From NCBI GenBank assembly GCA_022796795.1, contig JAAWJI010000003.1:62001-126000 (forward strand): a DNA stretch of 64,000 nucleotides. The letters run 5' to 3'. The stretch is from Lachnospiraceae bacterium (GTDB lineage: Bacteria > Bacillota > Clostridia > Lachnospirales > Lachnospiraceae). Position 1 is the stretch's first letter. Each line of letters begins with the position of its first letter. This document shows, piece after piece, positions 53,620 through 63,357 of the stretch. The notes under the pieces were generated by a model. The model did not search any database and had not been told where the DNA came from. It was given only the letters and a program-made list of their open reading frames with translations. Both the position numbers and the translations under genes were made by a program.

Positions 53620-55505
53620 TGAGGGCAGCCTCCTTTCCCCAAATCCCTGTGACTACTGCAGACTCCCGTCCCATAGCGCCCGGCTCCGCAGCCCTGACAC
53701 TGCTGGCTGCAGTTTTTCGTCACCAGCTCCTTTTGACTTTTCTCCCACTCCCGCAGCAGAAAATCTTTGGTCACGCCCATATCCAGGAAATCCCAGGGCA
53801 AAATTTCCTCCGTATCTCTCTGACGGGAAGCGTAAAAGGCTGGGGAGATCCCCTCCTGGGCAAAGGCCTCCTGCCACCATTCCGGATGGAAATATTCGCT
53901 CCAAGAATCGTAGAGGCACCCCTTATGATAGGCGGCCTCCAGGACTGCTCCCAGGCGCCGGTCGCCCCGTGCAAAGACGCCTTCCAGCACGGATACGTCC
54001 GCCTCATGCCAGTTGTATTTCATGCTTTTTTTATTCAGCTGCTCCTTAAGCTCCTGATTCACCATATGGGCCTTGGATAAAAATTCCTCCTGGGTGTTCA
54101 TGGCCGCCCACTGGAAGGGGGTAAAGGGCTTGGGGACAAAGAAGGAGGTGCTGATGGTAATCTGGCATTTTCCATTCCGCTGCTCCTTGGGAATCTCATA
54201 ATATCGCCTGGCAATCTTTTCCGCCAGCCGGGGGATTCCCCGGATATCCTCTTCCGTCTCCGTGGGCAGTCCCAGCATGAAATAGAGCTTAACCTTGCTC
54301 CAGCCGCCCTCAAAGGCCTGTCCGGCTCCCGAGAGAATATCCTCCTCCGTCAGTCCCTTATTGATCACGTCCCGCATGCGCTGGGTTCCCGCCTCCGGGG
54401 CAAAGGTCAGGCTGCTCTTTCGGATATCCTGCACCTTGCGCATTACATCCAGGGAGAAGGCGTCAATGCGTAAGGAGGGCAGAGAAATATTGACTCCACG
54501 GTTTCCAGCCGTGTCAATGAGAAAATCCACCAGTTCTGGAAGCTGGGAATAATCGCTGGAGCTTAAGGAGCTTAGGGAAATCTCCTCTTGTCCCGTGGAA
54601 TCCAGAAGATCACAAGCACATTCCTTCAGCATATGGGCATCCCGCTCCCTGGTGGGACGGTACAGCATGCCAGCCTGACAGAACCGACAGCCCCGGATAC
54701 AGCCCCTCTGGATTTCCAGCACCACCCGGTCCTGGGTAACTTTTATAAAGGGAACCAGAGGCTTCCTGGGATAAACGGCGCTTGTGAGATCCTCCACCAG
54801 CTGCTTTTGCACCGTGGCAGGCACAAAAGGCTTTTGGGGCGTAAAGGAGGCAATGGTTCCATCCTCCTTGTAGGTAACTTCATAGAGGGAGGGCACATAG
54901 ATTCCCGGAATCCGGGCTGCCTGCTCCAGGAAATCCTCCCGGCTTCCCCCGGCTGCCCGGTTGGCCTTGTAGACCTCCAGAAGAGCCGGATAGGAGGTTT
55001 CCCCCTCTCCGATATAAAACAGGTCGAAAAAGTCTGCCAGAGGCTCCGGATTGGAGGCGCAGGGGCCGCCGCCGATGACAATGGGATCTTCATTTGTCCT
55101 CTCCCTGGCATGGAGAGGGATCTGGGACAATTCCAGAACCTGTAAAACATTGGTGTAGCACATTTCGTACTGGAGGGTAATCCCCAGAAAATCAAACTCC
55201 CGTACCGGATCCTGGGACTCCAGGGCAAAGAGGGGAATCTGTTTCTCACGCAAAATCCGGTCCAGATCCACCCAGGGAGAATACACTCGTTCACACCAGG
55301 TATCCTCCCTGCGGTTAAAGAGATCGTAGAGAATCTGAATCCCCAGATGGGACATACCGATCTCATACACGTCGGGGAAACACATGGCGAAGCGAATCTC
55401 TACCTGGTTTGCATTCTTCATCACTCGGTTTATCTCATTTCCCAGGTATCTGGCCGGCTTCTCCACCTTCAATAAAATTTCATCTGTTAAAGCAAGTTTT
55501 CTCAT
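53616..55505 (-). CDS. TIGR03960-family B12-binding-type radical SAM protein
   Basis: A 629-residue radical SAM enzyme. ATG 55505 (MRKLALTDEILL) is preferred. An N-terminal B12-binding-like domain precedes the radical SAM core. The cluster motif is CIRGCRFCQAG (Cys-x3-Cys-x2-Cys). Other conserved parts are SSSDYSQLPELVDFL and SFFVPKPFTPFQWA. The C-terminal tail is cysteine-rich (NCSQQCQGCGAGR), which could bind another cluster. Substrate unknown. Its partner TIGR03936 overlaps its stop. Confidence 0.93.
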   Translation of the reverse strand: MRKLALTDEILLKVEKPARYLGNEINRVMKNANQVEIRFAMCFPDVYEIGMSHLGIQILYDLFNRREDTWCERVYSPWVDLDRILREKQIPLFALESQDPVREFDFLGITLQYEMCYTNVLQVLELSQIPLHARERTNEDPIVIGGGPCASNPEPLADFFDLFYIGEGETSYPALLEVYKANRAAGGSREDFLEQAARIPGIYVPSLYEVTYKEDGTIASFTPQKPFVPATVQKQLVEDLTSAVYPRKPLVPFIKVTQDRVVLEIQRGCIRGCRFCQAGMLYRPTRERDAHMLKECACDLLDSTGQEEISLSSLSSSDYSQLPELVDFLIDTAGNRGVNISLPSLRIDAFSLDVMRKVQDIRKSSLTFAPEAGTQRMRDVINKGLTEEDILSGAGQAFEGGWSKVKLYFMLGLPTETEEDIRGIPRLAEKIARRYYEIPKEQRNGKCQITISTSFFVPKPFTPFQWAAMNTQEEFLSKAHMVNQELKEQLNKKSMKYNWHEADVSVLEGVFARGDRRLGAVLEAAYHKGCLYDSWSEYFHPEWWQEAFAQEGISPAFYASRQRDTEEILPWDFLDMGVTKDFLLREWEKSQKELVTKNCSQQCQGCGAGRYGTGVCSSHRDLGKGGCPQ

Positions 55506-55616
55506 GGTAATCCTTTCGTGCAAACAGCAGGGTTTGCAAAACTCAATGTTACCATTATAAACATTTTGCGTGGGAACTGCAAGTCCATTTAAATTGGCGC
55601 ATAGAGCATACTTGTA

Positions 55617-57551
55617 TCAATGAATCGCCCCTGTATGAAGGGGAACCAGATTGGGAATGCCAATGGATACAAAAGCGTACAAGGACATGAGGCAGGTGGC
55701 GCACAGGATCCCCCGGACTACCCGGCTGCTTTTGGCCGGTTCGCAGGTGTGGATCAGGTAGGCCACAAAGAGCAGCGATGGAAAGAGATAGCGACCCTGA
55801 GGCTGAAAATCCACCACATAGGCGTTAAATACCACCAGGGCATACTGCACTGCCAGGGTAAAGCAGACGGCGGCAAATTCCAGCCACTTCTGCCTTTTTT
55901 TCATGCGTCGGAAATAATAGACCAGGCAGACAAACAGGGCCAGATACAAAATTCCCATAACCACATAGTACCAGTCCTCCGCGCCAAAGGCATAGCAGCC
56001 GAAAAAGCCGCTTAAGGTGCGAAATAGACTTTTGTTAAACTCATAATTCCGGAAAAACTCTCCTAGAGTCACGCCCTTACTACAAAGACCCTTGGAGGGA
56101 GCCTGGAGCTGGGGCGGCGTGGAAGGCTTGTAGCTGTACTGCGCGTGGCGCTCTGTGACCTCTGCGATAACCTGCATTTTCTCCAGGCCGTAATAGGGGT
56201 AATCCGTAATCAGATAGCGCACGACAAAAATTGCCAGAGTAAGCCCGGCCAATGCCAGGTATTTCTGAAAGAGGATCTTTCTCTCTTTTCCCTGTTTCTC
56301 AAACAACCGGATCAGAAGGATCAGGAAGAGAAAAATGAGAATGGTGAAAAAAGAAGGCTTGGACCAGAATACATGGACAAATAAATAGGCCATCAACAGA
56401 TATCCCGGCGCCTGCCGGAACGTAAAGGGCTGGGCCAGCATCCGGTTCAACAGGCTTTCCTGCCGGATCAGCTGGTAGAGGCACAGGAATCCCACAAAGA
56501 GATCCAGGGCGTCGGAGGTGGCGTAGCTGAACAGATACCAGACCTGGGGCGTCAAAAGAAGCACACAGGAAAGAGCCGTGTAATTCCGGATGTTCTTCAG
56601 AATCAAAACAGCCATAATCCCCAGGATCAGCAGGCTGAAGGCCCGGACCTGCAAGGTGGGATCCGAGAACAGGCTGCCCAGCTTTCCTGCCCAGAAGTAG
56701 AAGGTATTCAGTTCAAAATGCCGGCTCATGCCGTATACAGAATAGCTGCTTCCCACGTCCTCGCTTCGAATATCCGGCGGAGCCCAGTGGGTGCCGTAGT
56801 AAAGGATGGCAGATCTAGTGTCATATTCATCGGGATTGAGCCAGAAAGGGCTGCGAAGTCCCACATAAACGCACAGAAAAACAGCAGACAGAATGCCTGC
56901 AAAGCAGATCCAGCAGGTTATCCGGGTGAACCGGTTTTCCATGGTGCGGATCTGGAGGGAAAACCGTTGCAAAAGAACCCCAAAGCCGCCAAGCAAAAGC
57001 CCGCCCAGGAGAAAGCTTGAGAGAACGGACCAAAGCCGTCCACTTTTTACATAGAGATCGGTAAAGGCCCAAGTTGGCAAAAGCTGAGGGTCTCCTCCCC
57101 GGACAAAAAAGGCCAGTCCTTCCTGGGAGTCCTGGATCTCTACCTGCTCGTTGCCGGAGAAATAGTCTGTAAGGCTTGTCCCGGACAGCTTCATTACGGG
57201 AAATCCATTTTTGTAAACGGTAATTCCCCTCAGAGTTAAGAGCTCCTCCTGCTGCCAATATTCGTCTACCGGGTCTATGCGCTGAAAGGAGCAATGGCTT
57301 CCATATTGAAAATCAAGAAATGAAATGCGGACCGTGCCGCTTGTGATGACCCGGGCTTTAGCTCCCCGGGCAGTCACCGGCCCATGAAGGCTGGTAAACA
57401 CGGTGGCAATGGCCTCCCCGCTTGGATCCTGATCAAAGTCAAGCTTTACCGTGGTGTAAACAGGTGTTAGAAGTATGCAGAATACGAGCCACAGGGCAGA
57501 CAAGCCCAGCAGCAATTTGGATTTTCCAAAAAAGTGTCTTTGGCCCATCAT
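55617..57551 (-). CDS. DUF2142-family polytopic membrane protein (GT-C-like)
   Basis: A large membrane protein of ~644 residues if ATG 57551 is used; a TTG at 57599 would add 16. A first helix (SKLLLGLSALWLVFCILL) is followed by an ~180-residue extracytoplasmic domain and then 10-12 helices. The segment LNPDEYDTRSAILYYGTHW with its acidic pair, typical of GT-C glycosyltransferases and DUF2142, sits in the first large loop after a helix. It probably transfers a sugar from a lipid carrier on the cell surface. Start choice is uncertain. Confidence 0.82.
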   Translation of the reverse strand: MMGQRHFFGKSKLLLGLSALWLVFCILLTPVYTTVKLDFDQDPSGEAIATVFTSLHGPVTARGAKARVITSGTVRISFLDFQYGSHCSFQRIDPVDEYWQQEELLTLRGITVYKNGFPVMKLSGTSLTDYFSGNEQVEIQDSQEGLAFFVRGGDPQLLPTWAFTDLYVKSGRLWSVLSSFLLGGLLLGGFGVLLQRFSLQIRTMENRFTRITCWICFAGILSAVFLCVYVGLRSPFWLNPDEYDTRSAILYYGTHWAPPDIRSEDVGSSYSVYGMSRHFELNTFYFWAGKLGSLFSDPTLQVRAFSLLILGIMAVLILKNIRNYTALSCVLLLTPQVWYLFSYATSDALDLFVGFLCLYQLIRQESLLNRMLAQPFTFRQAPGYLLMAYLFVHVFWSKPSFFTILIFLFLILLIRLFEKQGKERKILFQKYLALAGLTLAIFVVRYLITDYPYYGLEKMQVIAEVTERHAQYSYKPSTPPQLQAPSKGLCSKGVTLGEFFRNYEFNKSLFRTLSGFFGCYAFGAEDWYYVVMGILYLALFVCLVYYFRRMKKRQKWLEFAAVCFTLAVQYALVVFNAYVVDFQPQGRYLFPSLLFVAYLIHTCEPAKSSRVVRGILCATCLMSLYAFVSIGIPNLVPLHTGAIH

Positions 57552-57696
57552 AAAAATCAGGCTTCCTTTCCAGTCAAAATAATCAGTATTTTCTTGCAAT
57601 CACCGGTTGATCCAGAAGTCATCCAAGACTCCTGGATCTGTTATTTATTTTCCCTCTTCCGAATCCCTCTCTGTTTTGTGGACGAGTTTGTCAGAT

Positions 57697-58074
57697 CTAG
57701 GTAAAATCCGACTCCCCATCCTCCCCCTCTGGCTTTGCCATGCTCTCTTCCCCGGGAATTGTACTGGCCGGCAGTACAGGTTCCTCCGTAATCTCAATCT
57801 CCTCCAGCATTCCGGCTAAAAGCTGATCCAGATGCAGCTCCTGGGTCATGTCCTTTTGAACCTCAGACAGAATCTGACTGCTATTCAGCTCATAGATGCT
57901 GCCCCCGGTATAGTCCAGCAGTACATACCCTACAAAGAGCGCAAGACATACGTAAAACCGAAACCGCTCCCAGGAGAAATCTGTGTGCCACTCCGAACCG
58001 CTGTATGGGTGCTGCATGTGATTTGTCTGCTGCTCCAGCAGCATTTTTCGATATTGCCCGGCCTCTCTTGCCAT
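57697..58074 (-). CDS. Small single-helix membrane protein
   Basis: The protein has 125 residues and no recognised family. A basic, glutamine-rich N-terminus (about 40 residues) precedes one membrane helix (FYVCLALFVGYVLLDY). The outer part is acidic (EEIEITEEPVLPAST). ATG 58074 follows AAGGAGTG. It lies between the his operon and the DUF2142 gene on the same strand. Confidence 0.75.
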   Translation of the reverse strand: MAREAGQYRKMLLEQQTNHMQHPYSGSEWHTDFSWERFRFYVCLALFVGYVLLDYTGGSIYELNSSQILSEVQKDMTQELHLDQLLAGMLEEIEITEEPVLPASTIPGEESMAKPEGEDGESDFT

Positions 58075-58167
58075 ATTTCCACTCCTTTTTCGCGTTTTCT
58101 ACTTTTAACAGAGACATGTCATTGCACTACTAAAGTATATGCGCGAAAAAATGGAACATGCCGGATT

Positions 58168-59259
58168 TTACCGGTTAGAAAGTTCCCGGGTAATATCCTC
58201 CCAGGTAACCCCCCGCTCTACCATCAGTACCATGGCGTGATAGAGCAAATCGGACATCTCGTATTTGATTTCCTCCGGATCCGGATTCTTGGCGGCAATG
58301 ATAAGTTCCGCCGCCTCCTCTCCCACCTTTTTGAGAATCTTGTCAATGCCCTTGTCAAAAAGATAGTTGGTGTAGGAGCCTTCCTTGGGATGGCTTTTTC
58401 TGTCTGCAATAACCTGATAGACCTGCTCAAACACCTTGCCAGGCGCATAGCTTTTGGTTTCTCTCCTGGCAATATCCTGGAAAAAGCAGCTGCGGTTTCC
58501 GGTGTGGCAGGCAGCCCCGGTCTGGGAAACCCGGGCCAGAATGGTATCATAATCGCAGTCCACCAAAAGCTCCTTCACATACTGAAAATGGCCGCTGGTA
58601 GCCCCTTTTACCCATAGCTCCTGTCTGCTTCTGCTCCAGTAGGTCATTCTTCCTGTTTTCAGGGTGGCCGTATAGGCTTCCTCATTCATATAGGCTGCCA
58701 TCAGCACCTGATCGCTGCGGTAGTCCTGTACGATCACGGGAACCATGCCGTCGGAATTAAGCTTAAACTCAGACCACTCCATGTTGCAGTCCAGAGGGCG
58801 AAGCTTTTCCTCAAAGGGCGCCAGCTCATTGAGATAAATCAGCTCGCTTACATACTCCTCCACCAGGGCTGCCGGCGCGCTGACCACATCTGAGCTGTTG
58901 ACGGCGGCCGCAATTTTTTCTTTTCCGAAACGCCTGGAAACCTCCTCGGTGAGATCAATATTAGACTGCTTGCCATAGTTGAGAATCGCCTTGCTGCAGC
59001 CGGTATAGAGAATCTTCTTCACATCCTCCAGCCTTTGGATATGGCCGGCGGCCTTTACAGGCACCTCTACGGTGCGGACGATTTCTTTTAGTACGCCTAG
59101 GTTTTTTTCGTGCTCTTCCTCGCTGTGGGACAGATCAAAAACCAGGATCTCGTCGGCTCCGTTGTCGCTGTAGTAGCCTGCCAGGGCAACTGGGTCTTTC
59201 TTGTCTTCTGTAAGGCCCTGGGACAGGCGGATACATCCTGTGTTCAACTGTTTTGTCAT
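58168..59259 (-). CDS. hisIE: HisIE with degenerate HisF-like N-terminal domain
   Basis: Three parts in 363 residues. Residues 1-~165 resemble HisF/HisA half-barrel sequence ([21 protein letters not shown] and [14 protein letters not shown]). The catalytic acids of HisF are not conserved (GCIRL in place of CLDV; AAVN in place of AID). PRA-cyclohydrolase HisI follows: [20 protein letters not shown] and [21 protein letters not shown]-pyrophosphohydrolase HisE ends the protein ([15 protein letters not shown]). ATG 59259 follows AAGGAAG and sits 1 bp from the hisB stop. Confidence 0.92.
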   Translation of the reverse strand: MTKQLNTGCIRLSQGLTEDKKDPVALAGYYSDNGADEILVFDLSHSEEEHEKNLGVLKEIVRTVEVPVKAAGHIQRLEDVKKILYTGCSKAILNYGKQSNIDLTEEVSRRFGKEKIAAAVNSSDVVSAPAALVEEYVSELIYLNELAPFEEKLRPLDCNMEWSEFKLNSDGMVPVIVQDYRSDQVLMAAYMNEEAYTATLKTGRMTYWSRSRQELWVKGATSGHFQYVKELLVDCDYDTILARVSQTGAACHTGNRSCFFQDIARRETKSYAPGKVFEQVYQVIADRKSHPKEGSYTNYLFDKGIDKILKKVGEEAAELIIAAKNPDPEEIKYEMSDLLYHAMVLMVERGVTWEDITRELSNR

Positions 59260-59260
59260 A

Positions 59261-59848
59261 TTATAAACTTCCTTTCGTGGATAATACATCCTGGATTCTG
59301 GGATCTTTTGCCACAGCCATGTCCAGAGCCTTGGCAAAGGCCTTAAACATTCCTTCGGCCATATGATGGCTGTTGGAACCGGACAGCATGCGAAAATGCA
59401 GGTTCATGGCCGCGCTGTAGGACAGGGCATAAAAGAATTCCCGGATCATCTGGGTATCAAAGTCACCGATCTGCTGGGTGGGGAACTCTGCGTCAGACAC
59501 ATAGTAGGGCCTTCCGGACAGATCCAGGGAACAGAGAACCAGGGCCTCATCCATGGGCAGGATACAGGTTCCGTAGCGGGCGATCCCCCTCTTGTCTCCC
59601 ACAGCCTGCCGGATGGCCTGCCCCAGGACAATTCCCGTGTCCTCAATGGTATGGTGGCAGTCCACCCAAAGATCCCCTTTTACCTGGCAGGTCAGATCAA
59701 ACAGGCCGTGACGGGCAAAGCCGTCCAGCATATGATCAAAAAAGCCGATTCCTGTGGAAAGCTGCGCGTTTCCGCTGCCGTCCAGAGCAAAGGTAAGGGA
59801 AATATCCGTTTCCTTTGTAGTGCGTGTTATACTGGCTTTTCGCTCCAT
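59261..59848 (-). CDS. hisB: Imidazoleglycerol-phosphate dehydratase
   Basis: Sixth step of histidine synthesis. The 195-residue length fits the monofunctional enzyme. Manganese-binding motifs: [30 protein letters not shown] and [19 protein letters not shown]. It lies between hisD and hisIE. In most Firmicutes hisH, hisA and hisF would follow, but here hisIE comes next. Confidence 0.97.
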   Translation of the reverse strand: MERKASITRTTKETDISLTFALDGSGNAQLSTGIGFFDHMLDGFARHGLFDLTCQVKGDLWVDCHHTIEDTGIVLGQAIRQAVGDKRGIARYGTCILPMDEALVLCSLDLSGRPYYVSDAEFPTQQIGDFDTQMIREFFYALSYSAAMNLHFRMLSGSNSHHMAEGMFKAFAKALDMAVAKDPRIQDVLSTKGSL

Positions 59849-59869
59849 GGGCTTCTCCTCCTTTTCTCT

Positions 59870-61168
59870 TTACTCTTGTTCAAACCGAACCGCAATGGAA
59901 TTGGCGTGAGCAGTGAGCTGTTCAGCCTTTGCAAAGGTTTCTATATCTTTATGGATTGGAGCAAGGGCCTCCTTGGCGTAGTAGACAATACTGGACTTCT
60001 TGATAAAGTCATCCACGCTTAAGGGAGAGAAAAATTTGGCCGTGCCGTTGGTGGGAAGCACATGATTGGGGCCTGCAAAATAATCTCCCAGAGGCTCGCT
60101 GGCATATTCTCCCAGGAAAATCGCTCCGGCATTTTTGATTTTTGTCATCACATAGAAGGGATCCCGGGTGATGATTTCCAGGTGCTCTGAGGCGATTTCA
60201 TTGGCGGCGTCAATGGCCCCGTTCAGATCCTCTGCCACCAGAATATACCCGTACTGTTCCAAAGACCTGGTAATAATCTCCTTTCTGGACAGCTGCTCCA
60301 CAAAGAGATCTACTTCCCGGGAGACCCTCTCTGCCAGATCCCGGCTTGTAGTTACCAAAATGGCGGAGGCCATCTCGTCATGCTCTGCCTGAGACAAAAG
60401 ATCAGCCGCCACGTAACGGGGATTCGCTGTCTCGTCTGCCAGCACCAGGATCTCGCTGGGACCGGCAATGGAGTCAATGCTCACATAGCCGAAGACCGCC
60501 TTTTTTGCCAGGGCCACATAGATGTTTCCGGGCCCCACGATCTTATCTACCTTGGGGATGCTCTCTGTTCCAAAGGCGAGAGCTGCAATGGCCTGGGCGC
60601 CGCCAGCCTTATAGATTTCTCTTACCCCTGCTTCCCAGGCAGCCACAAGGGTGTTGGAGCTTATCTTTCCATCCTTTCCCGGCGGCGTGGTCATGATAAT
60701 TTGTTCCACTCCAGCTACCTGGGCCGGAATAATGTTCATGAGAACAGAGGAGGGATACACAGCCTTTCCCCCGGGCACATAAACTCCGCAGGAGGCTAGA
60801 GGCGTGATCTTTTGTCCCAGCAAGGTGCCCTGGGCGCTGCTGTCAAACCAGCTGTAGCGGCGCTGCTTTTCGTGGTAGCTGCGGATATTTGTTAGAGCCT
60901 TTCGAAGAACCTCCAGAAGGGCGGGATCCACGGCCTCATAGGCCTCCTGCACCTCTTCCTCTGTGACCCGGATGTTATCCCTGGTAAGCTGCACCTTGTC
61001 AAAACGGCTGGTATAGTCAAACAGGGCCTGATCCCCCTCTTTTCGCACCCGGTTCAGGATATTCATAACCCGATCGCTGTACTCCTCATAGTGATTGGGA
61101 CTGCGCTTTAAAAGATTCTCCAGCAGATCCTTTCGGCTGTCCTCATTCAGCTGTATGATTCTCATCAT
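59870..61168 (-). CDS. hisD: Histidinol dehydrogenase
   Basis: Zinc- and NAD-dependent oxidation of histidinol to histidine. The protein has 432 residues from the ATG at 61168, which is 6 nt after AAAGGAGC. Motifs: AQVAGVEQIIMTTPPGKDG, DKIVGPGNIYVALAKKAVFG, AGPSEILVLAD and SQAEHDEMASAILVT (zinc ligands Gln and His), then GAIFLGEYASEPLGDYFAGP. Third gene of the operon. Confidence 0.97.
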   Translation of the reverse strand: MMRIIQLNEDSRKDLLENLLKRSPNHYEEYSDRVMNILNRVRKEGDQALFDYTSRFDKVQLTRDNIRVTEEEVQEAYEAVDPALLEVLRKALTNIRSYHEKQRRYSWFDSSAQGTLLGQKITPLASCGVYVPGGKAVYPSSVLMNIIPAQVAGVEQIIMTTPPGKDGKISSNTLVAAWEAGVREIYKAGGAQAIAALAFGTESIPKVDKIVGPGNIYVALAKKAVFGYVSIDSIAGPSEILVLADETANPRYVAADLLSQAEHDEMASAILVTTSRDLAERVSREVDLFVEQLSRKEIITRSLEQYGYILVAEDLNGAIDAANEIASEHLEIITRDPFYVMTKIKNAGAIFLGEYASEPLGDYFAGPNHVLPTNGTAKFFSPLSVDDFIKKSSIVYYAKEALAPIHKDIETFAKAEQLTAHANSIAVRFEQE

Positions 61169-61288
61169 TTCATGCTCCTTTCCCAAAACCTGCCCTAAGC
61201 CAGATTTTACGCCTTTTTAGCAGACCCGATTCTAAACCGGACCGTTACGCCTTTTCGGCAAGCCAATCTTTGCTTTTACCTCCATGTA

Positions 61289-61924
61289 CTACAGAACGTT
61301 TCTCAAATCCCGAATCAAATTTCCGATGCGCTCCTGTTCCATTTTCATGCTCACCTGATTGACCACCATGCGGGCGGACAAAGGCACAATCTCCTCCAGC
61401 ACCTCCAGGCCGTTTTCCCGCAGCGTGGAGCCGGTTTCCACAATATCCACGATGACCTCGGACAGGCCCACAATGGGAGCCAGCTCAATGGAGCCGCTTA
61501 GCTTAATGATCTCTACGGTCTGATGCTTTTTATTATAGAAATAATCCTTGGCAATATTGGGGTACTTGGTGGCTACCCGGATCAGATCCTGGTGCTTCAA
61601 AAGCTCTTTGGCGGAAGCAGGACCGCAGACGCACATGCGGCATTTTCCAAAGCCCAGGTCCAGAACCTCGTACATGGATCGTCCTTCCTCCAGGATGGTA
61701 TCCTTACCTACAATTCCAATATCAGCAGCGCCATACTCCACATAGGTGGGCACATCCGGCCCTTTGGCCAGAAAAAAGCGCATGCCCAGCTCCTCATTTA
61801 CAAAAATCAGCTTCCGGCTGTCCGGATCCTGCATCTCCTGGCAGGTGACGCCCACCTGCTCAAAAAGCTCCAGGGTTTTCTTTGCCAGACGGCCCTTGGT
61901 CAGTGCAACAGTCAGATATCTCAT
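61289..61924 (-). CDS. hisG: ATP phosphoribosyltransferase, short-form catalytic subunit
   Basis: First step of histidine synthesis. The ATG at 61924 ([16 protein letters not shown]) gives 211 residues, the HisG-S form lacking the C-terminal regulatory domain. This form needs HisZ, encoded just upstream. Motifs: [17 protein letters not shown] and [19 protein letters not shown]. Confidence 0.96.
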   Translation of the reverse strand: MRYLTVALTKGRLAKKTLELFEQVGVTCQEMQDPDSRKLIFVNEELGMRFFLAKGPDVPTYVEYGAADIGIVGKDTILEEGRSMYEVLDLGFGKCRMCVCGPASAKELLKHQDLIRVATKYPNIAKDYFYNKKHQTVEIIKLSGSIELAPIVGLSEVIVDIVETGSTLRENGLEVLEEIVPLSARMVVNQVSMKMEQERIGNLIRDLRNVL

Positions 61925-61997
61925 GTCCCATTTCCTCGTTTTCATTTTCCGGTTCCGCCTCATCTGTCAAGCGCTACAAGATGAAGGTCGTTCTGTG

Positions 61998-63224
61998 TCA
62001 GGAAAGCTGTAAAAGCTCCTCCCGGATACTTCCGTTTTCAAAATACCGCATAGCTTTGGCCTGGATTCGATGGGCGTAGGCCCGGTAATCCTCCAGTGTC
62101 TTTCCCTCTTCCATCCGCAGAAGCTCCACAGGACTCTGGGCGTCCCGCAGCCCCTTGGCATAGGAAATGGCCCTGCCCCGCTCCTGCTCCCGATAGAGAA
62201 GAAGGGTGGGGGGACAGCCTGTCTTTACAGAGATCCCCTGACGATTGAGAGCAGTGAGAAGCTGATCCACCACAATGGCGAAGCCCACGGAAGGAGATTC
62301 CTTTCCAAACTGAGACAACAGGGAATCATAGCGGCCTCCCTTGACCACCGGCTCCCCGGTTCCGTAGGTATAGGCGCGGAAGATAATGCCCGTATAATAC
62401 TTGTACTTGCTAACAATGCCCAGATCAAAGGATACGTAGCGTTCCAGGCCATAGAGCTGCAGCAGATCATAGAGCCTGGACAGGCGTTCTACGGAGTTTA
62501 CTCCCAGAGGATTTACGGCAAGTTTGCCAGCCTCCTCCAGAATTTCCACAGAACCGTAGAGCTGGGGCAGCCGGGAAAAGCCTTCCTTTACTTCTGCAGA
62601 CAGCTCCAGGCCGGACAGAAGCTCTTCCACTCCGAAGGGATTTTTGTTGGAGATGAGATCCCGCAGGGTCTGCTCTTCCTCCTCATTCATACCTGCCTCC
62701 AAAAGCAGGCTTTTGAAGTAGTCAATATGGCCCACGCTGACCTGGAATTCCTTGAGTCCGGCCTGGAGCAAGGCCTCAATCACAAGAGACAGCATCTCCG
62801 CGTCTGCATCCACAGAGGAATCCCCCATGTATTCCGCCCCCAGCTGGGTAGTCTCCTTCAAACGCCCCTGAAAGCTGGCGTTGTTAATAAAGGTATTTCC
62901 CATATAGCACAGGCGGATGGGCATATCCTCCTCCAAAAAATATTTCGAGGCGGCCCGGGCAATGGAGGGGGTAAAATCCGGCCGCAGCACCAGAGTGTTT
63001 CCCTCCTTGTCGAAAAACTTGTACAGCTCCCGGGAGGGAACGGTTCCCACCTCCTTGCTGAACACATCGAAAAATTCAAAGGTGGGAGTCTCAATATCCC
63101 GATACCCGTACCGATGCATGACACTGTGCAGCATCTCCTGCAGCTTCCGTTTTTTCCGGCACTCTTCATTGTAAATATCCCGTACTCCTTCCGGGGTGTG
63201 CAAAATCTGTTTCATGTATTTCAT
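61998..63224 (-). CDS. hisZ: ATP phosphoribosyltransferase regulatory subunit
   Basis: A 408-residue protein homologous to histidyl-tRNA synthetase catalytic domain but used as allosteric subunit of HisG-S. N-terminus HTPEGVRDIYNEECRKK and LRPDFTPSIARAASKYF, then KYYTGIIFRAYTYGTGEPV and GGRYDSLLSQFGKESPSVGFA. The anticodon-binding domain of true HisRS is replaced by a shorter end. It is the first gene of the his operon; the ATG at 63224 is closest to AAAGGA. Confidence 0.95.
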   Translation of the reverse strand: MKYMKQILHTPEGVRDIYNEECRKKRKLQEMLHSVMHRYGYRDIETPTFEFFDVFSKEVGTVPSRELYKFFDKEGNTLVLRPDFTPSIARAASKYFLEEDMPIRLCYMGNTFINNASFQGRLKETTQLGAEYMGDSSVDADAEMLSLVIEALLQAGLKEFQVSVGHIDYFKSLLLEAGMNEEEEQTLRDLISNKNPFGVEELLSGLELSAEVKEGFSRLPQLYGSVEILEEAGKLAVNPLGVNSVERLSRLYDLLQLYGLERYVSFDLGIVSKYKYYTGIIFRAYTYGTGEPVVKGGRYDSLLSQFGKESPSVGFAIVVDQLLTALNRQGISVKTGCPPTLLLYREQERGRAISYAKGLRDAQSPVELLRMEEGKTLEDYRAYAHRIQAKAMRYFENGSIREELLQLS

Positions 63225-63312
63225 CAATCCTTTCCAGGCGCAAGCTGTAGCGAAATGTCTGATTCTTTCACCCGATTCTTTACTTCCGGCGCTTTATTAT
63301 GGTAAATTAAGA

Positions 63313-63328
63313 AAGTGCCATGGCACTT
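63313..63328. promoter_or_regulatory. Palindromic operator candidate in the his promoter
   Basis: AAGTGCCATGGCACTT is a perfect 16-bp palindrome that begins 1 bp downstream of the -10 box, over the likely transcription start. A repressor bound there would block the operon. No T-box features were found. Confidence 0.7.
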
Positions 63329-63357
63329 ATTATAGGATACAGAATAGGAAATGTCAA
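63329..63357 (-). promoter_or_regulatory. Consensus promoter of the his operon
   Basis: On the minus strand TTGACA (63357-63352) and TATAAT (63334-63329) are spaced by 17 bp, a perfect sigma-A consensus. The -35 overlaps the recU stop codon. Confidence 0.92.
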
